Shown here: in pieces, positions 9,544-19,054 of the stretch
Layout: the number at the start of each line of letters is the position of its first letter
How positions within the stretch are numbered: position 1 is the first letter of the stretch
Assembly: GCA_947474395.1 (NCBI GenBank)
Contig: CANJID010000012.1
Coordinates: 1-64,000 of the forward strand
Reading direction: 5' to 3'
DNA from: Caulobacterales bacterium
GTDB lineage: Bacteria > Pseudomonadota > Alphaproteobacteria > Caulobacterales > Caulobacteraceae
DNA: 64,000 nucleotides
Program-made: the position numbers and the translations under genes
Notes under the pieces: model-generated
What the model was told of the DNA's origin: nothing
The model's database searches: none
The model's input: only the letters and a program-made list of their open reading frames with translations

Positions 9544-10161
9544 CTAGTCTAGATCGGCGGGCGTATCGACGTCGAACAGCGCGCCGTTGTCCGGCGCCGC
9601 CACCTCGGCCAGGGCGGCGCCCAGCGCGTCCAGCAGGCCCTTCGCGCCGCGGTCGCCGGACAGCTTCGCCACCTCTCCGAACAGGCCGGCGCCGATGAGG
9701 GCGGGGTGGCCACGGCGGCCATCGAAGGTCGGAACGGCGGCGGGCGCGCCTTCGGCGAGTGCTTTGGCCAGGGCAGGCAGGACGGCTATCGGTACCCTTG
9801 GCATGTCGCCCAGGAAGACGTAGAGCCCGCCCGCGTCCAGCGGCAGGGCGACGACTCCGGCGCGCAGGGAGGCGGCCATGCCTTCACGCCAGTCGGGCAC
9901 GTCGAGGATGCTCAAGCGCGCCGCCTCGCCCGCCCGGCCAGCCCAGGCGCGGGCGGCGCCTTCGACCTCTCCGTCGGCGCCCGCCGTCAGCAGCACTGCC
10001 TCCACCGGCGCGGCGAAAGCGGCCTCCAGGGCGGCCTCCAGCACGGTCCCGCCCCGCCAGGGCGCGAGCAGCTTTCCGCCACCGAACCGCGAGCCCGCGC
10101 CCGCACCCAGCACAAGCGCGTACAGGGCCTTGGGGGGGGCTTTCGTGTTCAAGGACGGCAT
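9544..10161 (-). CDS. mocA: MocA/MobA-like molybdenum cofactor nucleotidyltransferase
   Basis: Member of the NTP-transferase family that attaches CMP or GMP to molybdopterin. The 205 residues begin with the nucleotide-binding motif [20 protein letters not shown], and carry [11 protein letters not shown] (metal-binding Asp) and [12 protein letters not shown]. The GGGK and G-DMP patterns fit CTP:molybdopterin cytidylyltransferase (MocA) slightly better than MobA, but the choice is uncertain. It is divergent from moaA with only 36 bases between the starts and lies 4 bases from the siroheme-like gene downstream, so the two are likely co-transcribed. Confidence 0.8.
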   Translation of the reverse strand: MPSLNTKAPPKALYALVLGAGAGSRFGGGKLLAPWRGGTVLEAALEAAFAAPVEAVLLTAGADGEVEGAARAWAGRAGEAARLSILDVPDWREGMAASLRAGVVALPLDAGGLYVFLGDMPRVPIAVLPALAKALAEGAPAAVPTFDGRRGHPALIGAGLFGEVAKLSGDRGAKGLLDALGAALAEVAAPDNGALFDVDTPADLD

Positions 10162-10197
10162 TCCATGTTAGGGGAGCCGGTTCTCCCAAGGACGCTC

Positions 10198-11253
10198 ATG
10201 ACCCCTTACGACGCCCCCTTCAACGTTTCGACCCCCAAGGCCGCCGCCGACAGCCGCGCGCCCCTGGTCGATCCGTTCGCGCGGGCGATCCGCTACCTCA
10301 GGGTCTCGGTCACCGATCGCTGCGACCTGCGCTGCCTCTACTGCATGCCCGAACGCATGACCTTCCTGCCCAAGGCCGAGGTCCTGTCGATCGAGGAGCT
10401 GGAGCGGCTGTGCTCCACCTTCATCGGGCTCGGCGTGCAGAAGCTGCGCCTGACCGGCGGCGAGCCCCTGATGCGCAAGGGCTTCCTGGAGCTGGTCGAG
10501 CAGCTGTCGCGCCACCTGCGCTCGGGGGCGCTTCGGGAACTGACGCTCACCACCAACGGCACGCGTCTCGCCGAGTTCGCGGGCGAGTTGGCGCGGCTGG
10601 GGATCAAGCGGATCAACGTCTCGGTCGACACCCTCGACGCCGCCGAGTTCAGGCGCATCACCCGCGGCGGCGACCTCGCCCAGGTGATCGCCGGGATCGA
10701 CGCCGCGCAAGCCGCGGGCCTGAAGGTCAAGATCAACACCGTGGCCCTGGCGCAGGACAACCGCGCGGAAATCCCCGCCCTGATGGCCTGGGCCCACGGG
10801 CGCGGCATGGACATGACCCTGATCGAGACCATGCCGGTGGGCGAGGTCGAGCAGGACCGCACCGACCAGTTCGTCTCCCTGGCCGAGATCCGCCGGGACC
10901 TTTCGGCGGTCTGGACCCTGACCGATATCGCCGACAACACCGGCGGCCCCGCCCGCTATGCCCGGGTCGAGGAGACCGGCGGGCGGATCGGTTTCATCAC
11001 CCCCCTGAGCCATAATTTCTGCGACAGCTGCAACCGCGTGCGGGTGACCTGCACGGGGACCCTGCACACCTGCCTAGGCCAGGACGACGACACCGACCTG
11101 CGCGCGATGCTGCGGGACCATCCGGGGGACGATGGCCCCCTGATCGCGGCCATCCGCGGCGGGATCGAGAAGAAGCCCAAGGGCCACGACTTCCGCATCG
11201 CGCGTGGCGAAGGCCCCGCTGTCGCCCGCCACATGTCCACCACCGGCGGATAG
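10198..11253 (+). CDS. moaA: GTP 3',8-cyclase MoaA
   Basis: Radical SAM enzyme for the first step of molybdopterin synthesis, converting GTP to the 3',8-cyclo intermediate. The 351-residue protein has the SAM cluster Cys42, Cys46 and Cys49 in [15 protein letters not shown], the GGEPL motif, and the C-terminal cluster Cys275, Cys278 and Cys292 in [11 protein letters not shown] and CLG. It ends in the conserved di-glycine (STTGG), needed for function in known MoaA proteins. The ATG at 10198 was chosen because the family N-terminus fits. It starts the moaA-D-E-B-C operon. Confidence 0.96.
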   Translation: MTPYDAPFNVSTPKAAADSRAPLVDPFARAIRYLRVSVTDRCDLRCLYCMPERMTFLPKAEVLSIEELERLCSTFIGLGVQKLRLTGGEPLMRKGFLELVEQLSRHLRSGALRELTLTTNGTRLAEFAGELARLGIKRINVSVDTLDAAEFRRITRGGDLAQVIAGIDAAQAAGLKVKINTVALAQDNRAEIPALMAWAHGRGMDMTLIETMPVGEVEQDRTDQFVSLAEIRRDLSAVWTLTDIADNTGGPARYARVEETGGRIGFITPLSHNFCDSCNRVRVTCTGTLHTCLGQDDDTDLRAMLRDHPGDDGPLIAAIRGGIEKKPKGHDFRIARGEGPAVARHMSTTGG

Positions 11254-11263
11254 GCGCACGGCG

Positions 11264-11509
11264 ATGAGCCGGGTTTTATTGTTCGGGCGCTTGAGGGACC
11301 TCGCCGGCTGGCGGGAGCGGCAGATCGAGCCCTCGCCGCGCACCCTCGCGGAACTCCGCGCGCGGCTGGCCCACGAGGACAAGGCCCTCGGCGAGGCGCT
11401 CGCCCACCCCAGCGTCCGCATCGCCGTGGACCAGCAGATCGCCGTGGGCGAGGTGGTGCTTGGCGAGGCCAGCGAGATCGCCTTCATGCCGCCGATGAGC
11501 GGGGGCTGA
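11264..11509 (+). CDS. moaD: Molybdopterin synthase sulfur carrier subunit MoaD
   Basis: Ubiquitin-like small subunit of molybdopterin synthase; its C-terminal glycine becomes a thiocarboxylate that supplies sulfur to cyclic pyranopterin. The 81 residues start MSRVLLFGRLRDLAGW and end MSGG, the required di-glycine. The ATG at 11264 follows moaA by 10 bases and fits the family start. MoaE begins 2 bases after its stop. Confidence 0.92.
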   Translation: MSRVLLFGRLRDLAGWRERQIEPSPRTLAELRARLAHEDKALGEALAHPSVRIAVDQQIAVGEVVLGEASEIAFMPPMSGG

Positions 11510-11511
11510 GG

Positions 11512-11973
11512 ATGGCGGTCCGCCTGCAGGACGAGCCCTTCGACCCCGCAGCCCTGCTGGCCGGATTCGGCAAGGGACCGGAAACCGGCGCGGTGGTCAG
11601 CTTCAGCGGCGTCTGCCGGGCCGAGGGCGGGACCCTGGAGGCCCTGGAGCTGGAGGCCTATCCCGGCTTCACCGACCGCGAGATTGGAGAGATGGCCGAA
11701 GCCGCGCGCAAGCGCTTCGACCTGCACGACCTCCTGATCGTCCACCGCACGGGCAGGATCGCGCCGGGGGAGGCCATCGTCTTCGTGGCGACCGCCGCCG
11801 CCCACCGCCGCGAGGCCTTCGAGGCGGCCGACCAGCTGATGGATTACCTCAAGAGCCGCGCGCCGTTCTGGAAGAAGGCGCACGGCGCGGACGGCGGACG
11901 CTGGATCGAGCCCCGCCTTGAGGACTATGAAGACGCCGCGCGCTGGGATGCGCCGCAGGAAAGACCCGTATGA
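11512..11973 (+). CDS. moaE: Molybdopterin synthase catalytic subunit MoaE
   Basis: Large subunit of molybdopterin synthase, which converts cyclic pyranopterin monophosphate to molybdopterin using MoaD thiocarboxylate. The 153 residues show VVSFSGVCRAEGG, IVHRTGRIAPGEAIVFV, AHRREAFEAADQLMDYLK and the catalytic-lysine region APFWKKA. Length is normal. Overlaps moaB by 4 bases (ATGA). Confidence 0.94.
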   Translation: MAVRLQDEPFDPAALLAGFGKGPETGAVVSFSGVCRAEGGTLEALELEAYPGFTDREIGEMAEAARKRFDLHDLLIVHRTGRIAPGEAIVFVATAAAHRREAFEAADQLMDYLKSRAPFWKKAHGADGGRWIEPRLEDYEDAARWDAPQERPV

Positions 11974-12545
11974 CCACAGTGCCCGCCCCGAACGCCCCCG
12001 CCGCCGCCCTGAAGGTCGGGGGCAAGATCGACGAGAGCCTGACCCTGCAGCCGGTCAAGGTCGCCATCCTGACTGTCTCCGACACGCGGGACGAGGAGAG
12101 CGACACCTCCGGCCACGTCCTGGCCGAGAAGGTCACGGGCGACGGCCACGTGATCGCCAGGCGCGGCCTGGTGAAGGACGACGTCGAGCAGATCCGGGCC
12201 AAGGTGAAGGAGTGGGTGGCTTCGGGCGAGGTGGACGTGATCCTGACCACCGGCGGCACCGGCCTGACCGGGCGGGACGTGACCCCCCAGGCGCTGGAGC
12301 CCCTGTTCGACAAGCGCATCGACGGCTTCTCGGTGGTGTTCCACCTGATCAGCTACCAGAGCGTGGGCCTCTCGACCCTGCAGTCGCGGGCCACCGCCGG
12401 CCTGATCGGCGGGGTGTTCGTGTTCTGCCTGCCGGGCTCCAACGGCGCGGTGCGGGACGGCTGGAGCGTGATCGGGCCCCAGCTCGATAGCCGCCACAAG
12501 CCCTGCAACATGGTCGAGCTGATGCCGCGGCTTTTGGAAAAGTGA
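11970..12545 (+). CDS. moaB: Molybdenum cofactor biosynthesis protein MoaB
   Basis: MoaB/Mog family protein, thought to adenylylate molybdopterin before molybdenum insertion. The 191 residues contain [17 protein letters not shown], the glycine-rich [16 protein letters not shown], and [10 protein letters not shown]. The N-terminal 25 residues are an Ala/Pro-rich extension. It lies between moaE and moaC with 4-base overlaps on both sides. No moeA is visible in the window. Confidence 0.9.
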   Translation: MTTVPAPNAPAAALKVGGKIDESLTLQPVKVAILTVSDTRDEESDTSGHVLAEKVTGDGHVIARRGLVKDDVEQIRAKVKEWVASGEVDVILTTGGTGLTGRDVTPQALEPLFDKRIDGFSVVFHLISYQSVGLSTLQSRATAGLIGGVFVFCLPGSNGAVRDGWSVIGPQLDSRHKPCNMVELMPRLLEK

Positions 12546-13024
12546 GCGCCAAACTCACCCACATCGACGCCGAGGGACGCGCCCGCATGGTGGACGTGTC
12601 CGACAAGGCGGCCACCGTCCGCGAGGCCGTGGCCGCCGGGCTGATCCGCATGCAGCCCGAGACATTGGCCCTCGCCCTCTCCGGCCAGGCCAAGAAGGGC
12701 GATGTCCGCGCGGCCGCCGAGATCGCCGGCGTCATGGCCGCCAAGAAGACCTCCGACCTGATCCCCCTCTGCCACCCCCTGGCGCTCAGTTCGGTGAAGG
12801 TGGCGGTGGAGGCGGCCCCCGGCGGCGAGGGCCTGATCGTCACCGCGCGGGTGAAGACCACCGGTCCCACCGGCGTGGAGATGGAGGCGCTGACGGCCGT
12901 TTCCGTCGCCTGCCTGACCCTCTACGACATGCTGAAGGCCGCCGACAAAGGCATGGTCATCGAGGCCGTGCGCCTGCTTGAGAAGAGCGGCGGCCGGTCC
13001 GGCGACTTTAAGCGGGCGGAATAG
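12542..13024 (+). CDS. moaC: Cyclic pyranopterin monophosphate synthase MoaC
   Basis: Rearranges the MoaA product to cyclic pyranopterin monophosphate. The 160 residues begin with GTG inside a GTGA overlap with moaB. Family motifs are [36 protein letters not shown] and [20 protein letters not shown] with TLYDMLKA. It is the last moa gene of the operon; the following gene starts 10 bases later and may be on the same transcript. Confidence 0.95.
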   Translation: MSAKLTHIDAEGRARMVDVSDKAATVREAVAAGLIRMQPETLALALSGQAKKGDVRAAAEIAGVMAAKKTSDLIPLCHPLALSSVKVAVEAAPGGEGLIVTARVKTTGPTGVEMEALTAVSVACLTLYDMLKAADKGMVIEAVRLLEKSGGRSGDFKRAE

Positions 13025-13034
13025 GCCGCACCCG

Positions 13035-13583
13035 ATGCGGCATGCGCTGAAGCTGCATCCGCACTCGCACTTGATCGTCACGGGCGTCGAGGCCGAGGCC
13101 GAGCGGAGCCCCCCCGGAATCCTGACGCTGCGCTACGGCCTGACCGGCGAAATCAGCCGACTGAGCGTGCCGCCTCCGGGCGCGGCCACCCGCGCCGACG
13201 AGCTGTGGCGCCACACCTGCTTCGAGGCCTTCGTCGGCGCCGTGGGCGGCGAGGGGTACTATGAGTTCAATTTCGCCCCGTCGCGGCATTGGGCCGCCTA
13301 TCGGTTCGACGGCTACCGGCAGGGGATGACGCTCGCGCAGGACGTCGCCGCGCCCGCGATCGAGGTGGAGGTCACCGGCGAGCGTCTCGATCTTCGCGTC
13401 GTGCTCGACCTGGGGACCGCGGCGCTGCCGCCCGAGGCGGCGTGGCGGCTCGGCCTGTCGGCGGTGGTGGAGGGGGCGGACGACAGCCGCGCCTACTGGG
13501 CGCTTGCCCATCCCCCCGGCAAGGCGGACTTCCATCATGCCGATTGCTTTGCGCTGGAACTGACCGCAAACGGAAAGTCATGA
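13035..13583 (+). CDS. DOMON-like domain protein
   Basis: A 182-residue protein that resembles the small DOMON-like domain family of alphaproteobacteria. It has an N-terminal HSHLIVTGVEAEA region, ELWRHTCFEAFV with a conserved Cys, YYEFNFAPSRHWAAYRFDGYR and a C-terminal KADFHHADCF. No signal peptide is visible, so a cytoplasmic location is likely. DOMON folds often bind heme or sugars, but no ligand can be assigned. It lies downstream of moaC and overlaps the NamZ-like gene by 4 bases (ATGA), so these two are probably linked in function. Confidence 0.7.
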   Translation: MRHALKLHPHSHLIVTGVEAEAERSPPGILTLRYGLTGEISRLSVPPPGAATRADELWRHTCFEAFVGAVGGEGYYEFNFAPSRHWAAYRFDGYRQGMTLAQDVAAPAIEVEVTGERLDLRVVLDLGTAALPPEAAWRLGLSAVVEGADDSRAYWALAHPPGKADFHHADCFALELTANGKS

Positions 13584-14782
13584 GATTCGGCATCGATAGG
13601 CTGCTGGCGGAACCGGCCCTGCGCGCGCCTCTGGCGGGTCGGCGCGTCGCCCTGCTGGCCCATCCCGCCTCTGTCACCGAAAGCCTGGAGCATTCGCTCG
13701 ACGCCCTGGCCGCCTGTCCGGACGTGAAGCTCGCGGCGGCCTTCGGGCCGCAGCACGGCCTGCGCGGCGACAAGCAGGACAACATGGTCGAGTCCCCCGA
13801 CTTCGAGGACCCGATCCACCGCATCCCGGTCTTCAGCCTCTATGGCGAGGTTCGACGGCCTACCGACGCCATGATGCAGCCGTTCGACGTGCTGCTGGTC
13901 GACCTGCAGGACCTGGGCTGCCGCATCTACACCTTCGTGACGACCCTGAGGTACGTGCTGGAGGCGGCGGCCCGCCACGGCAAGGCGGTCTGGGTGCTCG
14001 ACCGTCCCAACCCCGTCGGCCGGCCCGTGGAGGGCCTGACCCTGCGGCCCGGCTGGGAGAGCTTCGTCGGCGCCGGGCCCATGCCCATGCGGCACGGGCT
14101 GACCCTGGGAGAGCTCGGCCACTGGTTCATCAGGACGCTGAAGCTCGACGTCGAGTACCGGGTGATCGAGATGCAGGGCTGCTCGCCCGATCAGGGGCCC
14201 GGCTACGGCTGGCCGCTGGGGACGCGGGCCTGGGTCAATCCCAGCCCCAACGCCCCCAATCTCTGGATGGCCAGGGCCTACGCCGGCACGGTCATGCTGG
14301 AAGGCGCGACCCTGTCGGAAGGGCGCGGCACGACGCGGCCGCTGGAGCTGTTCGGCGCCCCCGACATCGACGCCCGGCGGGTCATCCAGGAGATGCAGGC
14401 CTTGGCCCCGCACTGGTTGGACGGCTGCGCCTTACGCGACTGCTGGTTCGAACCGACCTTCCACAAGCACGTGGGCCGGCTCTGCAGTGGCGTGCAGATC
14501 CACACCGAAGGGCCCGCCTACGACCACCAGGCCTTCCGCCCCTGGCGGGTCCAGGCGCTGGCGTTCAAGGCGATCCGCCGCCTCTATCCCGACTATCCGC
14601 TCTGGCGCGATTTCCCCTACGAGTACGAGCACGGCAAGCTCGCCATCGACGTGATCAACGGCGGTCCGCTGCTGCGCGAATGGGTCGACGACGCGGCGGC
14701 GACCCCGCAGGACCTGGATGCGCTGACCCTGGCTGACGAACAGGCGTGGGCGGCCGAACGGCGGGAATTCCTGCTCTACTGA
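13580..14782 (+). CDS. NamZ-like (DUF1343) exo-beta-N-acetylmuramidase
   Basis: The 400 residues match the DUF1343 family, whose founding enzyme NamZ of Bacillus removes terminal N-acetylmuramic acid from peptidoglycan fragments. Seen here: RRVALLAHPASVT, FGPQHGLRG, SLYGEVRRPTDAMM, VDLQDLGCRIYTFVTTLRY, DRPNPVGRPVEG and WVNPSPNAPNL with EGATLSEGRGTTRPLE. There is no signal peptide, so it may act in the cytoplasm on imported muropeptide sugars. It starts in the ATGA overlap with the DOMON-like gene and ends next to the convergent xdhC-like gene. Confidence 0.85.
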   Translation: MRFGIDRLLAEPALRAPLAGRRVALLAHPASVTESLEHSLDALAACPDVKLAAAFGPQHGLRGDKQDNMVESPDFEDPIHRIPVFSLYGEVRRPTDAMMQPFDVLLVDLQDLGCRIYTFVTTLRYVLEAAARHGKAVWVLDRPNPVGRPVEGLTLRPGWESFVGAGPMPMRHGLTLGELGHWFIRTLKLDVEYRVIEMQGCSPDQGPGYGWPLGTRAWVNPSPNAPNLWMARAYAGTVMLEGATLSEGRGTTRPLELFGAPDIDARRVIQEMQALAPHWLDGCALRDCWFEPTFHKHVGRLCSGVQIHTEGPAYDHQAFRPWRVQALAFKAIRRLYPDYPLWRDFPYEYEHGKLAIDVINGGPLLREWVDDAAATPQDLDALTLADEQAWAAERREFLLY

Positions 14783-14783
14783 G

Positions 14784-15833
14784 CTAGCTTCCCGCGCGGC
14801 TCTTGCGGCTGAGCGCCGTCACCTCGGCCATGATGGCGACGGCGATCTCGTAGGGGGACTTGGCGCCGCCGAGATCGAGGCCGATGGGGGCCTTCAGGCG
14901 GGCGATGGCGTCTTCCGGCACGCCCCGGGCGCGGAGCCCCGCGAGCCTCTCGGGCACCCGGCGGCGGGCGCCCAGGACACCGACATAGGCGGCGCGGGAG
15001 GGCAGGGCCGCGGCCAGGGCCGCCTCGTCGATCTCCAGGTCGTGGGTGGCCACGGCGACATAAGTCCAGGGGTCGGGGCCGATCTCGGCCAGGGCCTGTT
15101 CCGGGGCGCTGCGGCGATAGATGACGCCTTTGACCGGCGGAGCGGCGTCGGGGCCCTTGGGGCGGATCAGCCAAGTCTCGAAACCCATGTGCACGGCGAG
15201 GTCCGCCAGGGCGATGGCCGTGGGGTCGGCGCCGACCACCACCATGCGCAGGGTCGGGCCGAAGCGCCGGGCGACGGCGAAGGGCTCGTTCGTGGCTGCG
15301 CAGTCGTGTCCCCCCGCGCAGGCGGCAAGGGCGGCGGCCAGGGGGGCGGGCAGTTTCGCGCCCGTCTCGCCCTCGGCGACGCAGGCGTGATGCTGGCCGT
15401 CGGTCAGCCAGACGGCGGGGCGGCGCTCGCGCCAGAGCTCGATCAGGCGGATCGCCGCCGGGTCCTCCGGGCGGATCGGCTCGACCAGGATGTCGATGCG
15501 CCCGCCGCACAGGAGGCGAATGTCCGGGTACGGACTACCGGCGCCGTAGATCAGGAGGCGCGGCATGTTGTCGGAGAGGCAAGCCCGCGCGTGGACGGCG
15601 ATGTCGCCCTCCACACAGCCGCCGGACAGGAACCCGGATAAGCGTTGCGGCCCCACCAGCATCTGCGCCCCGGCCGGCCGGGGCGACGAGCCCACCACAC
15701 CGTAGAGGGTCACCAGGGCGCAGGACTCGCCGGCCTCCAGGGCGGCGGCGAGTTCCGGGCGCACGTCGTCGGACAGGCCGAACATCGGCCAGTCGGGCAG
15801 AGCCGCATCCTCGGTGACGTCCGTCGTGCTCAT
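14784..15833 (-). CDS. xdhC: XdhC/CoxI family protein
   Basis: Chaperone that binds molybdenum cofactor, helps its sulfuration and delivers it to xanthine-dehydrogenase-type enzymes. The 349 residues contain the N-terminal XdhC motifs GVVGSSPRPAGAQMLV and LSGGCVEGDIAVHAR, and a C-terminal Rossmann domain with LRMVVVGADPTAIALA and AAYVGVLGARRRVPERLAG. No xdhA/xdhB genes are in the window. It is convergent with the NamZ-like gene and lies 22 bases after flmA, probably on the M13/flmA transcript. Confidence 0.88.
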   Translation of the reverse strand: MSTTDVTEDAALPDWPMFGLSDDVRPELAAALEAGESCALVTLYGVVGSSPRPAGAQMLVGPQRLSGFLSGGCVEGDIAVHARACLSDNMPRLLIYGAGSPYPDIRLLCGGRIDILVEPIRPEDPAAIRLIELWRERRPAVWLTDGQHHACVAEGETGAKLPAPLAAALAACAGGHDCAATNEPFAVARRFGPTLRMVVVGADPTAIALADLAVHMGFETWLIRPKGPDAAPPVKGVIYRRSAPEQALAEIGPDPWTYVAVATHDLEIDEAALAAALPSRAAYVGVLGARRRVPERLAGLRARGVPEDAIARLKAPIGLDLGGAKSPYEIAVAIMAEVTALSRKSRAGS

Positions 15834-15855
15834 GGGGCGAAGCTCATCGAGGGGA

Positions 15856-16908
15856 CTATACCCCCTCCGAGCGGACTTCCCGGTAGCGCAGCTCCTCGCG
15901 GACGTAGTCCAGCCCCATCAGCACCTCGACCATGGCGTCGAGGTCGAGCCTGTCGGCGGAGAGGGAGGTGAAGGGCTCGACCACGGCCCCGGCCTTCTTC
16001 CCGTTCCCGGAGTGATTGCCGTAGTTCAGGTCTCGCTCGTCGGCGGCGATGCGGTAGTAGCGGCCGAGGTCCTCGGTGCGCCCGGTCTCCTCGGGCGCGA
16101 CCAGGTGCTCGTAGGTCTTCTCACCATGGCGGGCGCCGACGATGCGGATTTCGGGCTTGGCCTCGAAGATGCGGCAGAGGGCCAGGGCCAGGGTCTCCAT
16201 GGTCGCGGCCGGAGACTTCTGCACGAATATGTCCCCCTGGCGGGCGCAGCCGTAGGCGAAGAGGACGAGGTCCACCGAATCGTCCAGCGACATCATGAAC
16301 CGCGTCATCTCGGGGTCGGTCAGGGTCAGGGGCTTGCCCTGTTTTATCTGCCGCACGAAGAGCGGGATCACCGAGCCGCGGGAGGCCATGACGTTGCCGT
16401 AACGGGCGGTGGAGAAGAGGGTGTCGCCGGCCTTCAGGCGCCGGGTCTTGGCGACGGTCAGCTTTTCCATCAGGGCCTTGGTCAGGCCCATGGCGTTGAT
16501 CGGATAGACCGCCTTGTCGGTGGACAGCAGCACCGCCTTGGCGACCCCGCCGGCCAGGCAGGCGTTCAGCAGGTTCTCGGTGCCGGCGACATTGGTGCGC
16601 ACGGCCTCCATGGGGAAGAACTCGCAGGAGGGCACCTGCTTCAGGGCGGCGGCGTGAAACACCAGCTCCGCCCCCCGGCAGGCCTCGCGGATGCTGTCGT
16701 AGTCGCGCACGTCGCCGAGGTGGAAGCGCAGGCGGGGGTCCGGCAGGGCGTGACGCATGTCGTCCTGCTTCTTCTCGTCCCGGCTGAAGACGCAGACCTC
16801 GCTGACGTCGGCGGCGAGCGCCCGGCGCACCACGGCCGCGCCGAACGAGCCGGTGCCGCCGGTGACCAGGAGGCTCCTCCCCCGCAGCGTCTCGGAAAGC
16901 TCGCTCAC
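15856..16908 (-). CDS. flmA: FlmA-like UDP-GlcNAc 4,6-dehydratase (polysaccharide biosynthesis)
   Basis: Short-chain dehydrogenase-like enzyme of the FlaA1/CapD/FlmA group, which makes a 4-keto-6-deoxy UDP-sugar for flagellin glycans or surface polysaccharide. The 350-residue protein has the NAD motif LVTGGTGSFGAAVVRR, FHAAALKQVPSCEFFP, STDKAVYPINAMGLTKALME with MxxxK instead of the common YxxxK, and KSPAATMETLA. The GTG at 16908 overlaps the M13 peptidase stop (GTGA). No matching aminotransferase (FlmB) is next to it. FlmA of Caulobacter is needed for flagellin modification; the same job here is inferred. Confidence 0.85.
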   Translation of the reverse strand: MSELSETLRGRSLLVTGGTGSFGAAVVRRALAADVSEVCVFSRDEKKQDDMRHALPDPRLRFHLGDVRDYDSIREACRGAELVFHAAALKQVPSCEFFPMEAVRTNVAGTENLLNACLAGGVAKAVLLSTDKAVYPINAMGLTKALMEKLTVAKTRRLKAGDTLFSTARYGNVMASRGSVIPLFVRQIKQGKPLTLTDPEMTRFMMSLDDSVDLVLFAYGCARQGDIFVQKSPAATMETLALALCRIFEAKPEIRIVGARHGEKTYEHLVAPEETGRTEDLGRYYRIAADERDLNYGNHSGNGKKAGAVVEPFTSLSADRLDLDAMVEVLMGLDYVREELRYREVRSEGV

Positions 16909-18947
16909 CAGATCCGCGCGCGGTCTTTGGGGGCGAGGTAGAGCTTCTCCCCCGGGGCCACGTTGAAGGCGCGGTACCAGTCGTCGACGTTGCGGACCAC
17001 GCCGTTGACCCGATAGGCCTCCGGCGAGTGGGGGTCGGCCACCAGCTGCTGGCGGATGGCGTCGTCGCGGCGCTTGCCGCGCCAGCTCTGGGCGAAGGCC
17101 AGGAAGAAGCGCTGGTCCCCGGTCAGGCCGTCCAGCACCGGGGCCGGCTGGCCCTTCAGCGACAGGCGGTAGGCGTCGAGCGCCACGAGGATGCCCCCGA
17201 GGTCGGCGATGTTCTCGCCCATGGTCAGCTCGCCGTTGATCTTGGCGCCCGGCAGGACCTCGTAGGAGGAGTACTGCTCGCCCAGCCGCTTGGCGTCGGC
17301 CTCGAAGCGTTTGGCGTCCTCGGCGGTCCACCAGTTGCGCAGCTTGCCGTCGCCGTCGGACTTGCGGCCCTCATCGTCGAAGCCGTGGGTCATCTCGTGG
17401 CCGATCACCGCGCCGATGCCGCCGTAGTTGGCGGCGGCGTCCGCGCCGGGGGCGAAGTAGGGGGCCTGCAGGATCGCCGCCGGGAACACGATCTCGTTCA
17501 TCTGCGAGTCGTAGTAGGCGTTCACCGTCTGCGGGGTCATGTACCACTCGTTGCGGTCCACCGGCTTGTTGAGCCGCGCCACCTCGCGGGCCCACTCGAA
17601 GGCGATGCCCCGTTCGATATTCCCGTAGAGGTCCGAGGCGCTGATGGTCAGGGGCGAATAGTCCCGCCACTTGTCCGGATAGCCGATCTTGGAATGGAAC
17701 TTGGCCAGCTTATCCAGGGCCTGGGTCTTGGTGGCCGGGCTCATCCAGGTCAGGCCCTCGATGCGGGCCTTGAAGGCGACCTTCAGATCATTGACCAGGG
17801 CGTCGATCTTGGCCTTGGCCTCGGGCGGGAAGTGGCGGGCGACATACTCGCGGCCCACCGCTTCGCCGAGAGTGGTGTTGACGGCGGCGATGCCCCGCTT
17901 CCAGCGCGGGCGCTGCTCGGGCTGGCCGGACAGCTCCTTGGAGCGGAACTGGAACCGCGCGTCCACGAAGGCCTCGGACAGATAGGGCGCGGCGTTGTCG
18001 GCGAGATTGAAGGCGGCCCAGGCCTTCAGGGTGGAGACCGGCGTCGCGGCGTAGATGGCGGCGATCTTGGGCAGGGAGGTCTTCTCGTTGACGATGACCT
18101 TGGTGGTCTTGCTTAAGCCCGCCTTGGCCAGGAAGGGCCGCCAGGCGAAGCCGGGAGCCGATTTTGTCAGGGTCGCCACGGTGGTCGGGTTGTAGGTCTT
18201 CTCGGCGTCGCGCTGCTGCGAGCGGGTCCAGCTCGCCTTGGCGACCTTGGTCTCGAAGGCGAGGATGGCGTCGGCGTTCGCCTTCGGATTGGCCCAGCCG
18301 GCGAGGGTCAGGACCTTCTCGACGTAGTCCCGGTACTTGGCCTTCTTCTCCTTGAACTGGTCGGTCAGGTAGTAGTCCCGGTCGGGCAGGCCCAGGCCCG
18401 CCTGGCTCAGGTTCACCGAATAGCGGTCCGGACGCTTGGGGTCGGGGGATATGTAGAGGCCGAACACCGAGCCGTGGAAGCCGTCGTTCACCTCGCCCAT
18501 CAGGGCGGCGAGCTGGGCGCGGGTGGTGACCTTCCGGATCGCGTCGAGGTCCTTGGCCAGCGGCGCCGCGCCCAGGGCGTTGATCGCCCTCTCGTCCATG
18601 AAGGCCCTGTACATGTCGGCGACCTTGACGCTGTCGGGCGTCGCGCCGGCGATCTCCATGATCTGGCGCTGCTGCTGCTCGGCGATGTCGGCCAGGACAT
18701 AGTCCACCCCGTAGCCGGTGCGATCGGCGGGGATGACGAGGTTCTGCAGATAGGTCCCGCTGGCGTGGCGATTGAAGTCGTCGCCGGGCTTGACCGTGGT
18801 GTCGCGGCCCGCGAGGTCCACGCCCCAGGCGCCGAAGCTGGGCGGGGCGATCGGCGCCTCCGGGGGCGCGGCGGCCGGCTGGGCGAAGGCGGCAAGGGCC
18901 GTGGCGAGGACGGCCGCGGCGGTCAGGTACGCGAGGCTATGTCTCAT
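16905..18947 (-). CDS. M13 family metallopeptidase (PepO-like)
   Basis: Secreted or periplasmic zinc endopeptidase of the neprilysin family. The 680 residues start with a signal peptide (hydrophobic stretch and cleavage near AFAQPAAA). The zinc motif HEMTH sits near residue 516 in VIGHEMTHGFDDEGR, and the third ligand is in GENIADLGG near residue 576. The C-terminal NVAPGEKLYLAPKDRARIW fits the family end. It is the first gene of a minus-strand group with flmA and xdhC; no functional link with those two is evident. Confidence 0.92.
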   Translation of the reverse strand: MRHSLAYLTAAAVLATALAAFAQPAAAPPEAPIAPPSFGAWGVDLAGRDTTVKPGDDFNRHASGTYLQNLVIPADRTGYGVDYVLADIAEQQQRQIMEIAGATPDSVKVADMYRAFMDERAINALGAAPLAKDLDAIRKVTTRAQLAALMGEVNDGFHGSVFGLYISPDPKRPDRYSVNLSQAGLGLPDRDYYLTDQFKEKKAKYRDYVEKVLTLAGWANPKANADAILAFETKVAKASWTRSQQRDAEKTYNPTTVATLTKSAPGFAWRPFLAKAGLSKTTKVIVNEKTSLPKIAAIYAATPVSTLKAWAAFNLADNAAPYLSEAFVDARFQFRSKELSGQPEQRPRWKRGIAAVNTTLGEAVGREYVARHFPPEAKAKIDALVNDLKVAFKARIEGLTWMSPATKTQALDKLAKFHSKIGYPDKWRDYSPLTISASDLYGNIERGIAFEWAREVARLNKPVDRNEWYMTPQTVNAYYDSQMNEIVFPAAILQAPYFAPGADAAANYGGIGAVIGHEMTHGFDDEGRKSDGDGKLRNWWTAEDAKRFEADAKRLGEQYSSYEVLPGAKINGELTMGENIADLGGILVALDAYRLSLKGQPAPVLDGLTGDQRFFLAFAQSWRGKRRDDAIRQQLVADPHSPEAYRVNGVVRNVDDWYRAFNVAPGEKLYLAPKDRARIW

Positions 18948-19054
18948 GCTTTTCGAGATACCGCCGTTAAGGGGCGACGCCTAGACCGGACGAGGGCGAA
19001 GAAGCGACGCGCTTCGCCTTGCCCGGCAAGGGAATTGTGCGCCAAGCTCGGCGT

